The notes: generated from the letters alone by a model not told the origin. A stretch of 64,000 nucleotides of DNA from Virgibacillus proomii (GCF_018916875.1 NZ_JAHLNO010000029.1:1-64000), one strand, 5' to 3'; counted from the stretch's first letter, positions 31,032-42,822 are shown. Program-made: numbers and translations.

Positions 31032-32168
31032 TTAAAATGTTCGAACTGGTAAAATAAGTTGCAATATAGAATCATCTTCTACTGGATGAATAATAAATGG
31101 TCGCATTGCACCAGTAAATTCAATCTTTACTTCATCATAGTCAATCGCTTTTAATGCATCCATCATATATTTTGAGCTAAAAGAGATTTTTAAATCTTCA
31201 CCTTCCTTAGAAGCAATGGCTATTTCTTCTGTGACATTACCTACTTCCGGATGATTACTAGCTATTTCCACCATATTATTTTCTTTTGTTGTTAAACGAA
31301 CCACATTATTTCGTTCTTCTCTTGCTAAAAGCGATGCTCGATCAATCGTATGCAATAATTCTTTCGTATTAAAATAAAGTACTGTTTTACTTTGTGTCGG
31401 GATTAAGCGAGATGTTTCCGGATAGTTTCCATCCAGCAAACGAGATAAAAACTGTAAACGTTTGGTCCGAAATAATATTTGGTTGCTCGTAACGCTAATT
31501 TGGATTTTTTCTTCGCTATCATCGATAATTTTATTCAATTCATTTAAACTTTTCCCTGGAACAACTACGTTGGAAAAATCAATTCCTGTTTCTGCGATAG
31601 GGACGGTACGCGACGCCAAACGATGACTATCGGTTGCTGAAAAAGTAAGGGTTTGATCTATCAATTTCATATTTACCCCGGTTAAAATAGGGCGAGTTTC
31701 CATTGTTGAAACAGCAAACACAGTTTGTTTAATTAAACTTTTTAATAAGTCAATCGGGATTTCAAAACTATCTGCTGCTAGCAATGACGGAAGTTGCGGA
31801 TATTCTAGAGCATCTTGACCATTTAAATTAAATTTTGCCTTTCCTGAACGAATGGTTATTTTTAAATTTTCATCGGCTTCAATTTCTACTTTATTCTCAG
31901 GCAGTTTACGTACAATATCAGGAAAGTATTTTGAATGTAATACAATGTTGCCTTCTTCTATATAATCAATATAAACCATTCCATCCTCTTCAGCTGGAAT
32001 ATATGATTCAATTGAAATATCGGCATCACTTCCAGTTAACGTAATCCCGTCTTGTCTAACTTCTAATTTAATACCTGTTAAAATCGGTACAACTGTACGG
32101 GGGGAAATAGCCTTCATTACATTTTGTACTGCTGTAAGTAATTGATCACGATCAATAATAAATTTCAT
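31032..32168 (-). CDS. dnaN: DNA polymerase III beta subunit (sliding clamp)
   Basis: A 378-residue sliding clamp with three repeated clamp domains. Recognisable are MKFIIDRDQLLTAVQNVMKA, PILTGVNMKLIDQTLTFSAT and the C-terminal MRPFIIHPVEDDSILQLILP ending in PVRTF. It tethers DNA polymerase to DNA. AGGAGG lies before ATG 32168. It is downstream of dnaA but separated by about 550 bases carrying the second origin sub-region and a MITE-like element. Confidence 0.98.
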   Translation of the reverse strand: MKFIIDRDQLLTAVQNVMKAISPRTVVPILTGIKLEVRQDGITLTGSDADISIESYIPAEEDGMVYIDYIEEGNIVLHSKYFPDIVRKLPENKVEIEADENLKITIRSGKAKFNLNGQDALEYPQLPSLLAADSFEIPIDLLKSLIKQTVFAVSTMETRPILTGVNMKLIDQTLTFSATDSHRLASRTVPIAETGIDFSNVVVPGKSLNELNKIIDDSEEKIQISVTSNQILFRTKRLQFLSRLLDGNYPETSRLIPTQSKTVLYFNTKELLHTIDRASLLAREERNNVVRLTTKENNMVEIASNHPEVGNVTEEIAIASKEGEDLKISFSSKYMMDALKAIDYDEVKIEFTGAMRPFIIHPVEDDSILQLILPVRTF

Positions 32169-32214
32169 GAAACAAATCCTCCTAATGGAAGTTTAAATTG
32201 ATTAGTTATGGTGT

Positions 32215-32360
32215 TGCATATATTATATTATTTATTTTTAATAAAATAGTAATAATAGTAATAAGCCTTGTGATTATGTGGATAACTTAAAAATATACAA
32301 ATAAAACAAGTTATGCACATGTGGATAACTTGTACATAAGTGTGATTGGCTTTTGCACAT
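32215..32360. other. oriC, downstream sub-region with unwinding element
   Basis: DnaA boxes TGTGGATAA at 32277–32285 and 32320–32328, and TTATGCACA at 32311–32319, the last two back to back. Next to them is a run of TAG/TAA triplets (32249–32264, DnaA-trio-like, within AGTAATAATAGTAATAAG) and an AT-only stretch (32215–32250). This matches the Bacillus subtilis incC/unwinding arrangement. Confidence 0.85.
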
Positions 32361-32384
32361 TGTGCACAACTAAATTTTTTAAGA

Positions 32385-32706
32385 GCTGTTCAAAAAGTCC
32401 GGTAAAAAACATATCGAATTTTATTTTACATTAGGATGATTAAAATTTAACGATGAAGTTGCATTCGATGTAGTAGAACTTTTACCATGTAATGATCCGT
32501 GTTTCTCTCCATTTAAACACTTTCATTGTCTAGGGATTATGAAAGAGAAACGCCTTCTAAAGCAATTAGTTTAGGTCGAACGTGAGAAAAAGCAAATTCT
32601 TTTTAACAACAAGAACAAACGTCGACAGAGATACATTGCGATTTTTCAAGAACATTTAAATCATTAACCCCTGAACTAGGATCTTTATCCTCTTTTTTGA
32701 ACACGC
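32385..32706. mobile_element. Family B MITE-like element inside the origin region
   Basis: Left end GAGCTGTTCAAAAAGTCCGG and right end, reversed, GCGTGTTCAAAAAAGAGGA. About 320 bases with no complete gene. It sits between the unwinding region and the dnaA stop. Confidence 0.6.
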
Positions 32707-32717
32707 ACTTCACGTAC

Positions 32718-34058
32718 TTATAATGATTTTAATTGCTCTTTAATTTCCTCAATTTCTTTTGCTAATTGAGTGTCTTTTTCTACGAGCCTCGATATCTTTT
32801 CATGAGCATGGATGACTGTTGTATGATCACGTCCTCCAAACTCTTCACCAATCTTCGGTAAAGACAAATCGGTTAACTCTCTTGATAAATACATCGCAAT
32901 TTGTCGCGGAAAGGCAATTGACTTTGTCCGTTTTTTTGCTAAAAAATCTTCTAAACGAACATTATATTTTGCTCCGACCACTTCTTGAATGCTGGGAATT
33001 GTAATTGCTTTTGGTTTGTTACTTGGAATAATATCCTTTAATGCATCCGCTGCAAGTGATGCATCAATATCTTGATTAACTAAAGATGAGTAAGCAACTA
33101 TTCGGATTAAAGCACCTTCTAATTCTCGAATATTTGTATCAATCTGATTTGCAATATATAGCATGACTTCATTTGGTATATCTAAGCCTTCTGCTTTTGC
33201 TTTTTTAGTAAGTATAGCAATCCGAGTTTCTAAATCTGGTGGAGTTATATCTGTAATAAGTCCCCATTCAAAGCGTGAGCGTAGCCGATCTTCTAAGGTA
33301 GGAATTTCCTTTGGAGGACGGTCACTGGAAATGATAATTTGTTTATTATCATCATGGAGTGCATTGAATGTATGGAAAAACTCCTCCTGTGTTGACTCTT
33401 TCCCTGCAATAAATTGAATATCATCAATTAATAATACATCGACATTACGGTATTTATTACGAAAATTAACCGTTTTATTATCCATAATGGCGTTAATAAA
33501 TTCATTTGTAAATTTTTCTGACGATAAATACACTACTTTTGCATTTGGATTATGATCTTGTACATAATGACCAATGGCATGCATCAAATGTGTTTTCCCC
33601 AGTCCAACTCCTCCGTAAATAAATAACGGGTTATAAGCTTGGGCTGGCGCTTCCGCTACTGCTAAAGAAGCCGCATGTGCAAATCGGTTTCCAGCACCAA
33701 TGACAAATGTGTCAAAGGTATACTTAGCATTTAACATTGATTTTGGTGATTCGTCATGGTCAGTTGGCTTCAGTTTTGATGAGGTTTCACTTGAATCATT
33801 TTTCGTTTTGTTGTTTGGAATAATAAACTTTGCAATAATTTCTGAACCGGTTATTTCCGTTAAAATGTCAGAGATTAACTTCGTATATTGATTTTCCAGC
33901 CAATCCCTAGCAAATTCATTTGGTGCAGAAATAATCAGAGTATTATTTTTAATCGCTTCTGCTTTTGTGTTCTTTAACCACGTATCAAAGCTAGGCTTAC
34001 TAATCTTTTCTTCAATTCTTTCAAGTGTTGCAACCCAAATCTCTTGTATATTTTCCAA
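32718..34058 (-). CDS. dnaA: Chromosomal replication initiator DnaA
   Basis: A 446-residue initiator, exactly the Bacillus subtilis length if TTG 34058 is used ([17 protein letters not shown] follows). AAGGAG stands 11 bases before that TTG; an ATG at 34091 has no site. Domain I is at ~1–80, a variable linker at ~85–110, the AAA+ core with Walker [10 protein letters not shown] and Walker [10 protein letters not shown], and domain IV with the box-binding [15 protein letters not shown]. It binds the DnaA boxes on both sides of its own gene and opens the origin. Confidence 0.97.
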   Translation of the reverse strand: MENIQEIWVATLERIEEKISKPSFDTWLKNTKAEAIKNNTLIISAPNEFARDWLENQYTKLISDILTEITGSEIIAKFIIPNNKTKNDSSETSSKLKPTDHDESPKSMLNAKYTFDTFVIGAGNRFAHAASLAVAEAPAQAYNPLFIYGGVGLGKTHLMHAIGHYVQDHNPNAKVVYLSSEKFTNEFINAIMDNKTVNFRNKYRNVDVLLIDDIQFIAGKESTQEEFFHTFNALHDDNKQIIISSDRPPKEIPTLEDRLRSRFEWGLITDITPPDLETRIAILTKKAKAEGLDIPNEVMLYIANQIDTNIRELEGALIRIVAYSSLVNQDIDASLAADALKDIIPSNKPKAITIPSIQEVVGAKYNVRLEDFLAKKRTKSIAFPRQIAMYLSRELTDLSLPKIGEEFGGRDHTTVIHAHEKISRLVEKDTQLAKEIEEIKEQLKSL

Positions 34059-34499
34059 CCAGAAGTTCACTCCTTTCTTGAAAGAATACATGATTTTCTG
34101 CAGTTTTCTTTATCCAATGATGGTAAAATATTCCAAAAAATACCATTGCTACACAGTTTGTTTCATAATGTTTTGTACTTGTAGACATATGTATGCCTTT
34201 AAAGACTATTGGAACGCACTTAACGACGTGCTATTAAAAACAACGAATGGTGCTTTTAGTTGATTTTGGTGCCAAGATAAAGTAGAAGACAAATGCGGAC
34301 TTTTGCTGTATGTAACTAGCTCGCGTAAATTCGCAATTAGAATGGTTCATATTCAAACGAACGTCTAATACAACTGTTCCTGTTTAGTTTATAAAAGGCA
34401 TATTTTCCTCATTAATCACATATACATGACAGAAAAAGCCTCTCTCAATCTATGAATAAAGATGGAAAGGCGTATTCAGTAATGAAAAAAATAATCATA

Positions 34500-34905
34500 T
34501 ATAAATTTTGCATCTTGTGGATATTGGATAGCAGATTCTATGCAAGAGAAAATAAACTATCAACGTTATCCACAGCGTTGTTGATAATGTTATAAACGAG
34601 GATGTTTACAAGTATCCACAACTTATCCACAATCTGTGGGTAAGTTGTTTTGCTTTTTTAGTTCTGCACAGGTTAAACACAAATATAATATCAGAAAAAA
34701 CATTGAAAAGCAATGGTATTTCGACACTTATCCACAAAGTCCAGTGGTTGTAGACAATAATTGTCCACACCACTATATTTTGTGATTTTCCTGTCGGTAA
34801 TTGTTGTGGATAGAAAAATGAAGACGAAAAACGTTGCACAAGGATTGTGGATATCTAGAATGTAACATGAAAGCAAGGAAAATAGAAGGCTTTCCATCTG
34901 TGGAG
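34500..34905. other. oriC, upstream DnaA-box cluster
   Basis: Between dnaA and rpmH. Boxes near TTATCCACA occur at 34516–34524, 34566–34574 (perfect), 34612–34620, 34623–34631 (perfect), 34635–34643, 34728–34736 (perfect), 34761–34769, 34805–34813 and 34846–34854, in both orientations. This corresponds to the incA/incB region of Bacillus. Apparent small frames here are artefacts. Confidence 0.9.
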
Positions 34906-35065
34906 TTTTATTTTACATAGAGAAAGAACAGTAGAGGTATAGGTTGAATTTAGTATGGTAATAATTTTAAATAATGTTCGTATAAGTTCCATTAAAGATT
35001 GCTTTTATCAGTGGCTATACTAAAGTAAGTTATCTTTAGTTTTAAAATTGATTTTTTAGAACAAG

Positions 35066-35095
35066 TTGACAGATCATATTCCTTTTACGTATAAT
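35066..35095 (+). promoter_or_regulatory. rpmH promoter
   Basis: TTGACA (35066–35071), 18-bp spacer, TATAAT (35090–35095), 65 bases before rpmH. A DnaA-box-like TGTGGATTG lies just downstream at 35109. Confidence 0.8.
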
Positions 35096-35160
35096 TACAA
35101 AGACTATCTGTGGATTGATTAAAATTCGATAAATTCATCCCTTGGGGAGGTGCTGAATAA

Positions 35161-35294
<134 letters not shown>

Positions 35295-35295
<1 letters not shown>

Positions 35296-35326
35296 GCCAC
35301 TGAAATAATCAGTGGTCTTTTTTCAG
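35295..35326 (+). terminator. Terminator after rpmH
   Basis: GGCCACTGA pairs with TCAGTGGTC, followed by TTTTTT. Partial readthrough to rnpA is likely, as in relatives. Confidence 0.85.
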
Positions 35327-35441
35327 ATGAAAAGCGCAGTCCAATCGAAGATAATTATGGGTACTTGCGCTTTTCTTTTATACATAAATGTGAGAGATTA
35401 GGATAGATAGCTAAGTGTTTTGTAGTAAAGGTGATTGTACA

Positions 35442-35786
35442 GTGAAGAAAGAATACCGTATTAAAAAAAATAGTGAGTTTCAACATGCCTTTAAGTTTGG
35501 AAAATCCTTTGCAAACCGGCAACTTGTCATTTATTATGTAGAAAGGGAAGATCAAGAGCATTTTCGAATCGGTCTTTCTGTAGGTAAAAAGATAGGAAAT
35601 GCGGTGACGAGGAATCGCATTAAACGTTATTTACGACAAGCCTTCCATGAGTTAAAGGATAAAATTACGTATCCATATGATATTGTAATTATTGCCAGGC
35701 ATCCGACTAAGAATATGCAGTATAAAGAAATTAAAAAAAGTTTAATGCATTTATTATCTAGGGAACAGTTGTTAAAAATTCGATAA
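35442..35786 (+). CDS. rnpA: Ribonuclease P protein component
   Basis: A 114-residue basic protein assisting RNase P RNA in tRNA 5' processing. The core includes [20 protein letters not shown] and the RNR motif in [20 protein letters not shown] 35442 (KKEYRIKK follows) has AAAGGTGAT upstream; the longer frame from 35415 includes that site. It follows rpmH and precedes yidC, the conserved order. Confidence 0.95.
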   Translation: MKKEYRIKKNSEFQHAFKFGKSFANRQLVIYYVEREDQEHFRIGLSVGKKIGNAVTRNRIKRYLRQAFHELKDKITYPYDIVIIARHPTKNMQYKEIKKSLMHLLSREQLLKIR

Positions 35787-35894
35787 TTGATATAGAATCT
35801 TACGTTTGATTAGGTTAAAATAACGATATAGATACAGTCGAGAAGTTATTGATAAGGACGTGCGTACTCGTCTTGTACTTAGTTAGGAGGAAGA

Positions 35895-36668
35895 GTGTTG
35901 CGTAAAAAGTTTTGGTTGCTAGTAGGGTTGATTAGTTTACTAGTGATTTTATCTGGATGTAATGAAATAAACCAACCGATAACAAAGGAAAGCGAAGGGA
36001 TTTGGAATTCTTACTTCGTTTATCCGATTTCATGGCTTATCACTTATTTTGCTGATTTATTTAATCAAAATTATGGACTGGCTATAGTAGTCGTTACCAT
36101 TTTAGTTCGTTTGTTGCTGTTACCATTAAATATAAAACAATTAAAAAGCTCTAAAGCCATGCAGGATATTCAGCCAAAGTTAAAAGAGTTACAGCAAAAG
36201 TACAGTTCAAAAGATGCTAATACTCAGCAGAAATTACAACAGGAAACGATGGCATTATTTCAAAAACATGGTGTCAATCCACTTGCAGGTTGTTTGCCCA
36301 TTTTTATACAAATGCCGATTTTAATAGGCATGTACCATGCTATTATGCGAACAGAATCAATTAAAACAGGAAGCTTCTTATGGTTTGAATTAGGTTCGCC
36401 TGATCCCTATTTTATATTACCGCTGATTGCCGGGGGAGCAACATTTCTACAGCAAAAGCTGATGATGGCAGGAAGTCCGGCAGCACAAAATCCACAGATG
36501 ATGGTAATGTTATATGTGATGCCGATTATGATTACGGTCTTTGCCATTTTCTTCCCAGCTGCATTAGCGTTATACTGGGTAGTAGGTAATATCTTTATGG
36601 TTGCTCAAACTTTATTTATCCGTAAGCCAATAATGGCTGATAACAATAATGGAGGAGACAAAAAGTGA
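35895..36668 (+). CDS. yidC: Membrane protein insertase YidC (SpoIIIJ type)
   Basis: A 257-residue insertase. A lipoprotein signal ([20 protein letters not shown]) has its lipobox Cys near residue 22. Five membrane segments follow, with the conserved [20 protein letters not shown] (positive Arg in the groove) and [26 protein letters not shown] serves GTG 35895 or the TTG three bases later; I keep GTG. It inserts membrane proteins and, in sporulation, supports forespore gene expression. It overlaps jag by four bases. Confidence 0.95.
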   Translation: MLRKKFWLLVGLISLLVILSGCNEINQPITKESEGIWNSYFVYPISWLITYFADLFNQNYGLAIVVVTILVRLLLLPLNIKQLKSSKAMQDIQPKLKELQQKYSSKDANTQQKLQQETMALFQKHGVNPLAGCLPIFIQMPILIGMYHAIMRTESIKTGSFLWFELGSPDPYFILPLIAGGATFLQQKLMMAGSPAAQNPQMMVMLYVMPIMITVFAIFFPAALALYWVVGNIFMVAQTLFIRKPIMADNNNGGDKK

Positions 36669-37282
36669 AAGAAATAACTGCTAGTGGACAAACAGTTGAA
36701 GAAGCGGTCCAAGCAGCACTAGAGCAGTTAGAAACAACCAGGGACCATGTAGAAGTTGAAGTCATTGATGAAGGCAAAAAGGGATTGTTTGGCGTATTTG
36801 GTTCAAAACGAGCCTACGTTAAAGTACGCATCAAGGAAAATCCAATTGAAATAACAGAAAAATATCTCAAAAAAATGATAGAACAAATGAATATCGTTGC
36901 TACTGTTCGCACTTCTGTAGAGGATAATCATGTGACGTATGAGGTAGAAGGTAAAGATATTGCCATTTTAATTGGTAAACGCGGACAAACATTAAATGCA
37001 CTACAGTATTTATTGCATTTAGCAATCAATAAAAATGGTGGTACTGAATATCTCACGGTCACATTAGATGCAGAAGGATATCGAGCTCGTAGAAGAGAAA
37101 CCCTCGAGGCGCTTGCTTTAAAAATGGCAGACAAGGCAATTCGCTTAAATAAAAAGATAGCACTCGATCCGATGCCTGCATTTGAACGAAAAATCATTCA
37201 TAGTGTACTTCAATCGAATAAATCTGTTACGACTTATTCGGATGGTCAAGAACCACATCGGCATATTGTAATTCAACCATAA
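36665..37282 (+). CDS. jag: RNA-binding protein Jag/KhpB
   Basis: A 205-residue protein with an N-terminal Jag domain ([34 protein letters not shown]), a KH domain ([20 protein letters not shown]) and a C-terminal R3H domain ([20 protein letters not shown]). It binds RNA and affects cell envelope and sporulation in relatives. GTG 36665 overlaps the yidC stop (GTGA), so translation is coupled. A strong terminator follows. Confidence 0.95.
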   Translation: MKEITASGQTVEEAVQAALEQLETTRDHVEVEVIDEGKKGLFGVFGSKRAYVKVRIKENPIEITEKYLKKMIEQMNIVATVRTSVEDNHVTYEVEGKDIAILIGKRGQTLNALQYLLHLAINKNGGTEYLTVTLDAEGYRARRRETLEALALKMADKAIRLNKKIALDPMPAFERKIIHSVLQSNKSVTTYSDGQEPHRHIVIQP

Positions 37283-37288
37283 GTGAAG

Positions 37289-37326
37289 TATTCATCCGCT
37301 TAGTTTTTAACTAAGCGGTTTTTTTG
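37289..37326 (+). terminator. Terminator after jag
   Basis: CCGCTTAGTT and AACTAAGCGG arms, loop TTT, followed by TTTTTTTG. It closes the rnpA–yidC–jag operon. Confidence 0.9.
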
Positions 37327-37417
37327 TACTATAGGAAAGTATAAAATTTTAGGGTTTATAGTATAAGAAAAACTACAGCTTTCGCTAAAGATTTGGCGAC
37401 AAGCCAAGTTTTTCTAA
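37327..37417 (+). repeat. Family A repeat
   Basis: Contains TTTATAGTATAAGAAAAACT and ATTTGGCGACAAGCCAAGTT, ending TTTTTCTAA. The plus orientation is opposite to all copies left of oriC. Confidence 0.85.
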
Positions 37418-37981
37418 TCTAGAAAATTATATCCGTTACTCTTCTATTGTGGGTAAATCTTTTGAAAAGTAGCATCGTTGTCTAGCTTAAGCGCTCAAGT
37501 TGTAGCAAACTTTGACCTTCTTTCTACGATAAGTCAACATCGGCTCGAATCTAAAGGAAGGCCGACTAAAAGCTGGCTTGCCGTAAAGCGTCGCATATCC
37601 CTGTTTTAGAGGCATGTTTTCTGTATTCCGCATGTAAGGTGCCGTAAGACTCCCCATTTAAGAGTTATCGATAATAAGTAGAGAAACAGCACCTAAATGC
37701 CCGATTCGTTCAAGGGCCTTTAGGTCATACCTTTACGGTACTAACATTTCCGTGTAAAAAGCGTTCCGCGGAATGAAGTTTCCAGAAGCTTTCCAGTTTG
37801 GACATCGTTACCTGAGTGTTGTGCTTTTCTTCTTGACTTCTAATAAGAAAGAAAAAGTTGTCAGGATTTGGTAAGCAGACAAAAAATACAATGGTTCTCC
37901 TCTCTTTTGCTATGGTTAAGAACAGATTATCATATCAATCCATCTATTTTCTATAAATTATTTGTATAATAACAGAAATAG

Positions 37982-38041
37982 TTATCCACATGTGTATAAT
38001 GATTTTCATTGGTAAGAGTTGTGAAAAAATATTGTGGATAA
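37982..38041. other. Pair of perfect DnaA boxes before mnmE
   Basis: TTATCCACA at 37982–37990 and, inverted, TGTGGATAA at 38033–38041, about 100 bases ahead of mnmE and 3 kb from the main cluster. Confidence 0.75.
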
Positions 38042-38138
38042 CTTTATTTTGTGATCAATTTATGATATTCTATTAAGTTAGTGACAATGAAAATTATGTT
38101 ACTTGATATAGATGAAACTGTAATAGGTTGGAGGTGAT

Positions 38139-39521
38139 TTGCAAGTGGGAACAGATACAATCGCTGCCATATCAACACCGATTGGTGAAGGTGCCATCGC
38201 TATTGTTCGTCTTAGCGGTCCAGAGGCTATAGCAATCGCTGCAAAAGTTTTTACAGGTAAAAATTTAATAGACGTAGCTTCTCATACGATTCATTACGGT
38301 AAAATTATCGAGCCGGAAACGCATGAGGTTGCTGAAGAAGTAATGGTTTCTGTGATGCGAGCACCAAAAACATTTACTCGTGAAGATGTAGTTGAAATAA
38401 ATTGTCATGGAGGCATGGTAGCTGTAAACCGCGTCTTGGAAATAGTGTTAAGTGAAGGAGCTCGTATTGCAGAACCGGGTGAATTCACAAAGCGGGCATT
38501 TCTTAATGGCAGAATTGATTTGTCACAGGCAGAAGCTGTAATGGATTTAATTCGGGCGAAAACAGACAAAGCGATGTCTGTAGCTTTGAAACAGATGGAT
38601 GGGCGATTATCTGCTTTAATCCGTCGACTTCGTCAAGATTTATTGGAAACAGTTGCCCATGTAGAAGTTAATATTGATTATCCAGAATATGACGATGTGG
38701 AAGAAATGTCACATGAGATGATGTGTACGAAGACCAAAGAAGTACATGCTGAGATTATCAACCTTTTACAGGTAGCCAAACAAGGTAAGATTTTACGTGA
38801 AGGCCTGGGAACTGCAATTATTGGTAGGCCAAATGTCGGTAAATCGTCACTAATGAACGCGCTGATCCAGGAGAATAAGGCAATTGTCACTGAAATACCT
38901 GGAACAACGCGGGATATTATTGAAGAATATGTAAATGTAAGAGGAGTTCCGTTACGATTAGTGGATACTGCCGGAATACGGGAGACAGAGGATATTGTTG
39001 AAAAAATTGGTGTAGAACGATCACGGCAAGTATTAAAGGAATCCGATTTAATCTTGTTCGTATTAAACTATAATGACGTATTAACAGAGGAAGATGAAAA
39101 GCTGTTTGCAGCTATTCAAGGATTGGATTATATTGTTGTTATTAATAAAACAGATTTGGAACAAAAGCTGGATCTGGAGCGTGTTCAAGAATTAAGTCAG
39201 GGAAAACCTATTGTTACTACCTCCTTATTGAAGGAAGAGGGGGTAGATGAGTTGGAAAAGGCAATCTCCAAGACATTTTTTGCTGGAGAAATGGATACGG
39301 GTGATTTAACTTATGTTTCCAATGTTCGTCATATTCAACTGCTCAAACAGGCTAAAAAAGCTTTAGAGGATGCAATGGAAGGATTGGAGCTAGGTTTACC
39401 GTTAGATATTGTGCAAATTGATGTAACCAGAACGTGGGAACTGTTAGGTGAGATAATTGGGGATACAGCAAGTGACAGCCTCATTGATCAGCTATTCTCA
39501 CAATTTTGTTTAGGAAAATAA
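38139..39521 (+). CDS. mnmE: tRNA modification GTPase MnmE
   Basis: A 460-residue GTPase that, with MnmG, modifies U34 of tRNAs. The N-terminal folate-binding domain begins [20 protein letters not shown]. The inserted G domain has [12 protein letters not shown] (P-loop), DTAGIRET (G3) and NKTD. The C-terminal FCLGK includes the invariant Cys. GGAGGTG could serve TTG 38139 or GTG 38145; the two differ by two residues. The next gene is mnmG, 21–30 bases on. Confidence 0.97.
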   Translation: MQVGTDTIAAISTPIGEGAIAIVRLSGPEAIAIAAKVFTGKNLIDVASHTIHYGKIIEPETHEVAEEVMVSVMRAPKTFTREDVVEINCHGGMVAVNRVLEIVLSEGARIAEPGEFTKRAFLNGRIDLSQAEAVMDLIRAKTDKAMSVALKQMDGRLSALIRRLRQDLLETVAHVEVNIDYPEYDDVEEMSHEMMCTKTKEVHAEIINLLQVAKQGKILREGLGTAIIGRPNVGKSSLMNALIQENKAIVTEIPGTTRDIIEEYVNVRGVPLRLVDTAGIRETEDIVEKIGVERSRQVLKESDLILFVLNYNDVLTEEDEKLFAAIQGLDYIVVINKTDLEQKLDLERVQELSQGKPIVTTSLLKEEGVDELEKAISKTFFAGEMDTGDLTYVSNVRHIQLLKQAKKALEDAMEGLELGLPLDIVQIDVTRTWELLGEIIGDTASDSLIDQLFSQFCLGK

Positions 39522-39551
39522 TGATACTCTTAATTAGAAAGGATGAGACCA

Positions 39552-41438
39552 ATGACTTACGATGCTGGACATTATGATGTAGTCGTGGTCGGTGCAGGTC
39601 ATGCAGGAGTTGAGGCTGGTCTTGCAGCTGCGAAAATGGGAGCAAAAACATTAATGCTTACCTTAAATCTAGATATGATTGCCTTTATGCCATGTAATCC
39701 ATCCATTGGCGGTCCTGCCAAAGGAATTGTCGTTCGCGAAATTGATGCCCTTGGAGGAGTAATGGCAAAAGTAATCGATAAGACGCATATTCAAATGCGT
39801 TTATTAAATACTGGAAAAGGACCAGCTGTTCAAGCGCTGCGGGCCCAAGCTGATAAACCTTTATATATTAAAGAAATGAAAAAAATCATCGAAAATGAGA
39901 AAAATATTACACTTCGTCAAGGAATGGTTGACCGTTTAATTATTGAAGACGGTGTATGTAAAGGTGTTATTACAGAAACAAAAGCTGCATACCGAGCAGA
40001 AACTGTAATTGTTACAACCGGAACGTTTATGCGTGGAAAGGTGCTTATGGGAGATCTGGAATATGAAAGTGGACCAAATAACCAAAGACCGACGATTAAG
40101 CTATCGGAAAATCTGGAAGAACTTGGCTTTGAACTTGTTCGTTTTAAAACTGGTACACCACCACGAGTAAATAGTCATACCATTGATTATTCGAAAACGG
40201 AAATTCAACCAGGTGATGAAACACCGCGAAGCTTTTCGTATGAAACGACAGAATTTATAACTGACCAGATTCCTTGCTGGTTAACATATACGAATGAATT
40301 TACGCACAGAATAATTAATGACAATCTGTCACTTTCTGCTATGTATTCAGGAATGAAAAGAGGAACGGGACCTAGATACTGTCCGTCCATTGAGGATAAA
40401 ATTGTCCGTTTTAATGATAAACCACGTCACCAAATCTTCTTAGAGCCGGAGGGAAGAGATACGGAAGAGGTTTATGTACAAGGATTATCAACTTCTTTAC
40501 CTGAATCGATTCAACATGACATTGTTCACAGCGTAGAGGGATTAGAAAATGCAGAAATTATGCGTCCCGGCTATGCCATTGAATATGATGCGATTGTACC
40601 GACTCAACTTTGGCCAACATTGGAAACAAAGAAAATAACCGGATTATTTACAGCTGGGCAAATAAATGGAACATCTGGTTATGAAGAAGCAGCGGCACAA
40701 GGAATCATGGCCGGAATTAATGCGGCCGCAAAAGTTCTTGGTAAAGAACCAGTTATCCTAGATCGATCCCAAGCTTATATTGGAGTACTCATTGATGATT
40801 TAGTGACAAAAGGTACCAATGAGCCATACCGTCTCTTGACATCACGTGCTGAATATCGTCTCTTGTTAAGGCATGATAATGCAGATTTACGCTTAACTGA
40901 GTTAGGGTATAAACTTGGACTGATTTCTGAAGAACGATATGCTACGTTTACTGAGAAATATCGTTTAGTTGAAGAGGAAAAGAAAAGATTGCATAAATTA
41001 GTTATTAAGCCTACACCTGAGGTAAATGCTTTATTAGAAAAAGCGGGTGCAACTCCAATGAAAGAGGCAATAAAGGCATATGATTTATTAAAAAGACCTG
41101 AGCTATCCTATGATATATTAGCTCCGATTATTGATGCTGATCTAACTTTGCCACGAGATGTGACAGAACAAGTCGGTATTCAAATTAAATATGAAGGATA
41201 TATTAAAAAAGCAAATGAACAAGTAGAACGTATGTTAAAAATGGAAGAAAAGAAAATTTCAAGCGATATTGATTATGATCAAATTAGTGGAATTGCTTCA
41301 GAAGCGAGAGAAAAATTGAAGAAAGTACGCCCGCTCTCAGTGGGGCAAGCATCACGTATTTCAGGTGTAAATCCGGCAGATATATCCATTTTACTTGTTT
41401 ATATTGAACAAGGAAATATCGCTCGGTTAGCTAATTAA
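39552..41438 (+). CDS. mnmG: tRNA modification enzyme MnmG (GidA)
   Basis: A 628-residue FAD enzyme, partner of MnmE in U34 carboxymethylaminomethylation. The FAD motif is [20 protein letters not shown], with [20 protein letters not shown] next and [19 protein letters not shown] near the C-terminal half. ATG 39552 (MTYDAGHYD) has AAAGGATG upstream; the ATG at 39543 lies within that site. Length equals that of the Bacillus protein. rsmG follows after a hairpin. Confidence 0.97.
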   Translation: MTYDAGHYDVVVVGAGHAGVEAGLAAAKMGAKTLMLTLNLDMIAFMPCNPSIGGPAKGIVVREIDALGGVMAKVIDKTHIQMRLLNTGKGPAVQALRAQADKPLYIKEMKKIIENEKNITLRQGMVDRLIIEDGVCKGVITETKAAYRAETVIVTTGTFMRGKVLMGDLEYESGPNNQRPTIKLSENLEELGFELVRFKTGTPPRVNSHTIDYSKTEIQPGDETPRSFSYETTEFITDQIPCWLTYTNEFTHRIINDNLSLSAMYSGMKRGTGPRYCPSIEDKIVRFNDKPRHQIFLEPEGRDTEEVYVQGLSTSLPESIQHDIVHSVEGLENAEIMRPGYAIEYDAIVPTQLWPTLETKKITGLFTAGQINGTSGYEEAAAQGIMAGINAAAKVLGKEPVILDRSQAYIGVLIDDLVTKGTNEPYRLLTSRAEYRLLLRHDNADLRLTELGYKLGLISEERYATFTEKYRLVEEEKKRLHKLVIKPTPEVNALLEKAGATPMKEAIKAYDLLKRPELSYDILAPIIDADLTLPRDVTEQVGIQIKYEGYIKKANEQVERMLKMEEKKISSDIDYDQISGIASEAREKLKKVRPLSVGQASRISGVNPADISILLVYIEQGNIARLAN

Positions 41439-41443
41439 TTATA

Positions 41444-41485
41444 ATAAGTAGATTTAGTTGTTTTTTGCTAAATCTGCTTATTTTA
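41444..41485 (+). terminator. Hairpin between mnmG and rsmG
   Basis: AAGTAGATTTAG pairs with CTAAATCTGCTTA and is followed by TTTTAC. A weak terminator or processing site; rsmG begins 18 bases later. Confidence 0.55.
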
Positions 41486-41502
41486 CATAAGGAGTTTATT
41501 GA

Positions 41503-42219
41503 ATGAATCCAGAGCAATTTTTTCAAGTATTACAGGAAAAGGGAATAGAGTTAGATGCACAACAAAAACAACAATTTTCCATTTATTTCCATAACTTAAT
41601 TGAATGGAATAAGAAAATTAATTTAACAGCTTTAACAGCGGAAGCAGATGTGTATTTAAAACATTTTTATGATTCGGTTACCGCAGCATTCTATTTTGAT
41701 TTCACTGATGTAAAGTCGATTTGTGATGTGGGTGCTGGAGCAGGTTTTCCGAGTATTCCATTAAAAATATGCTTTCCTCATTTACAAATAACTATTGTAG
41801 ATTCATTAAAAAAACGCATCGGCTTTTTAAACCAGTTAGCGTTAGATCTTTCACTAAAACAGGTGGCATTTTACCATGATCGTGCGGAAAACTTTGGTAA
41901 AAACACAAAATTTCGTGAATCATTTGATATGGTAACGGCTCGGGCAGTTGCACGCATGTCGGTATTAAGTGAACTTTGTTTGCCACTTGTAAAGAAGCAA
42001 GGAGTTTTTCTGGCGATGAAAGGAGCAAAAGCAAAAGAAGAAGTAGATCAGGCTAAGTTAGCCATTGAGTTACTTGGCGGAGAATTAAAAAATATTCATA
42101 CGTTTACTTTACCGCAAGAAGAAAGTGAACGCTCCATTATTGAGATTTATAAAACACGAAAAACCCCAAAAAAATATCCTAGAAAGCCAGGAATCCCAAA
42201 TAAAGAGCCAATTGAATAA
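41503..42219 (+). CDS. rsmG: 16S rRNA m7G527 methyltransferase
   Basis: A 238-residue SAM-dependent methyltransferase for G527 of 16S rRNA. The SAM motif is [16 protein letters not shown] (~72–87). The N-terminal INLTA segment and the later [20 protein letters not shown] are characteristic. It is the last gene of the mnmE–mnmG–rsmG set, followed by an 860-base repeat-filled gap before noc. AAGGAG precedes ATG 41503. Confidence 0.96.
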   Translation: MNPEQFFQVLQEKGIELDAQQKQQFSIYFHNLIEWNKKINLTALTAEADVYLKHFYDSVTAAFYFDFTDVKSICDVGAGAGFPSIPLKICFPHLQITIVDSLKKRIGFLNQLALDLSLKQVAFYHDRAENFGKNTKFRESFDMVTARAVARMSVLSELCLPLVKKQGVFLAMKGAKAKEEVDQAKLAIELLGGELKNIHTFTLPQEESERSIIEIYKTRKTPKKYPRKPGIPNKEPIE

Positions 42220-42725
42220 GCTGGAAAGAAAAAAACACACAATTTCTAATCAGTTTGATAAGTGTATGTGAATCCAGGAAAATAGATTTTTATCCCGCAT
42301 CTGAGGGGCTAGAAGACTCCCATTCAAGAGTTATAGAGAATATGCAGAAGTCAAAGTGGAAGATAACGACACTTAAATGCCCTAATCATTTGGGTGGGTA
42401 GGACAAGAGAGACTGCTTGAATAGGCATCACACGCAGAAAAAGCGTTCTTTTTTTTCAAGGAGAAAAGTACTCCTTGAGTGAAGTTTCATATATTATTTC
42501 ATCAGAAACTCACCGTTTGTATTTCGCTAACTGAGCACCTAAAGCTTTCTTCTAGTTATATCAGTGTGGAATGAAGTTAAATCTATTGATAGAGGTTTCA
42601 TTTTATAGAGATAAGAAATAAGCATATTCTTTCAACTAGAAATATGATAAAATAAAGTCGAACAAACTACGTAAAGAAAATAAAGAATAGGTTACGCGCA
42701 GTAGCATCTTGCTGCGGCGTTTTTT

Positions 42726-42822
42726 CTTATACTATAAGAAAGTATAAAACTTTATGGTTTATAGTATAAGAAAAACTATAGCTTTCGCCATAAAAACTTG
42801 GCGACAAGCCAAGTTTTTCTAA
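42726..42822 (+). repeat. Family A repeat (best-preserved arms)
   Basis: CTTATACTATAA and TTATAGTATAAG form a perfect 12-bp pair. Then come AGAAAAACT and the ACTTGGC/GCCAAGT hairpin ending GTTTTTCTAA. Confidence 0.88.

Larger units (their letters stand above)
37283..38138. other. Gap between jag and mnmE: repeats and two DnaA boxes
   Basis: No gene. Terminator and family A are at the start, family E at 37479–37620 (TGTCTAGCTTAAGCGCTCAA), a family C copy on the minus strand at 37637–37795, and two perfect DnaA boxes at 37982–37990 and 38033–38041. Confidence 0.8.

Noticed and set aside
34606-34897. Minus-strand frames of 68–77 codons within the DnaA-box cluster
   Set aside because: They overlap the DnaA boxes and have no start signals or familiar composition.
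35355-35561. Minus-strand 68-codon frame over rnpA
   Set aside because: Antisense shadow of rnpA.
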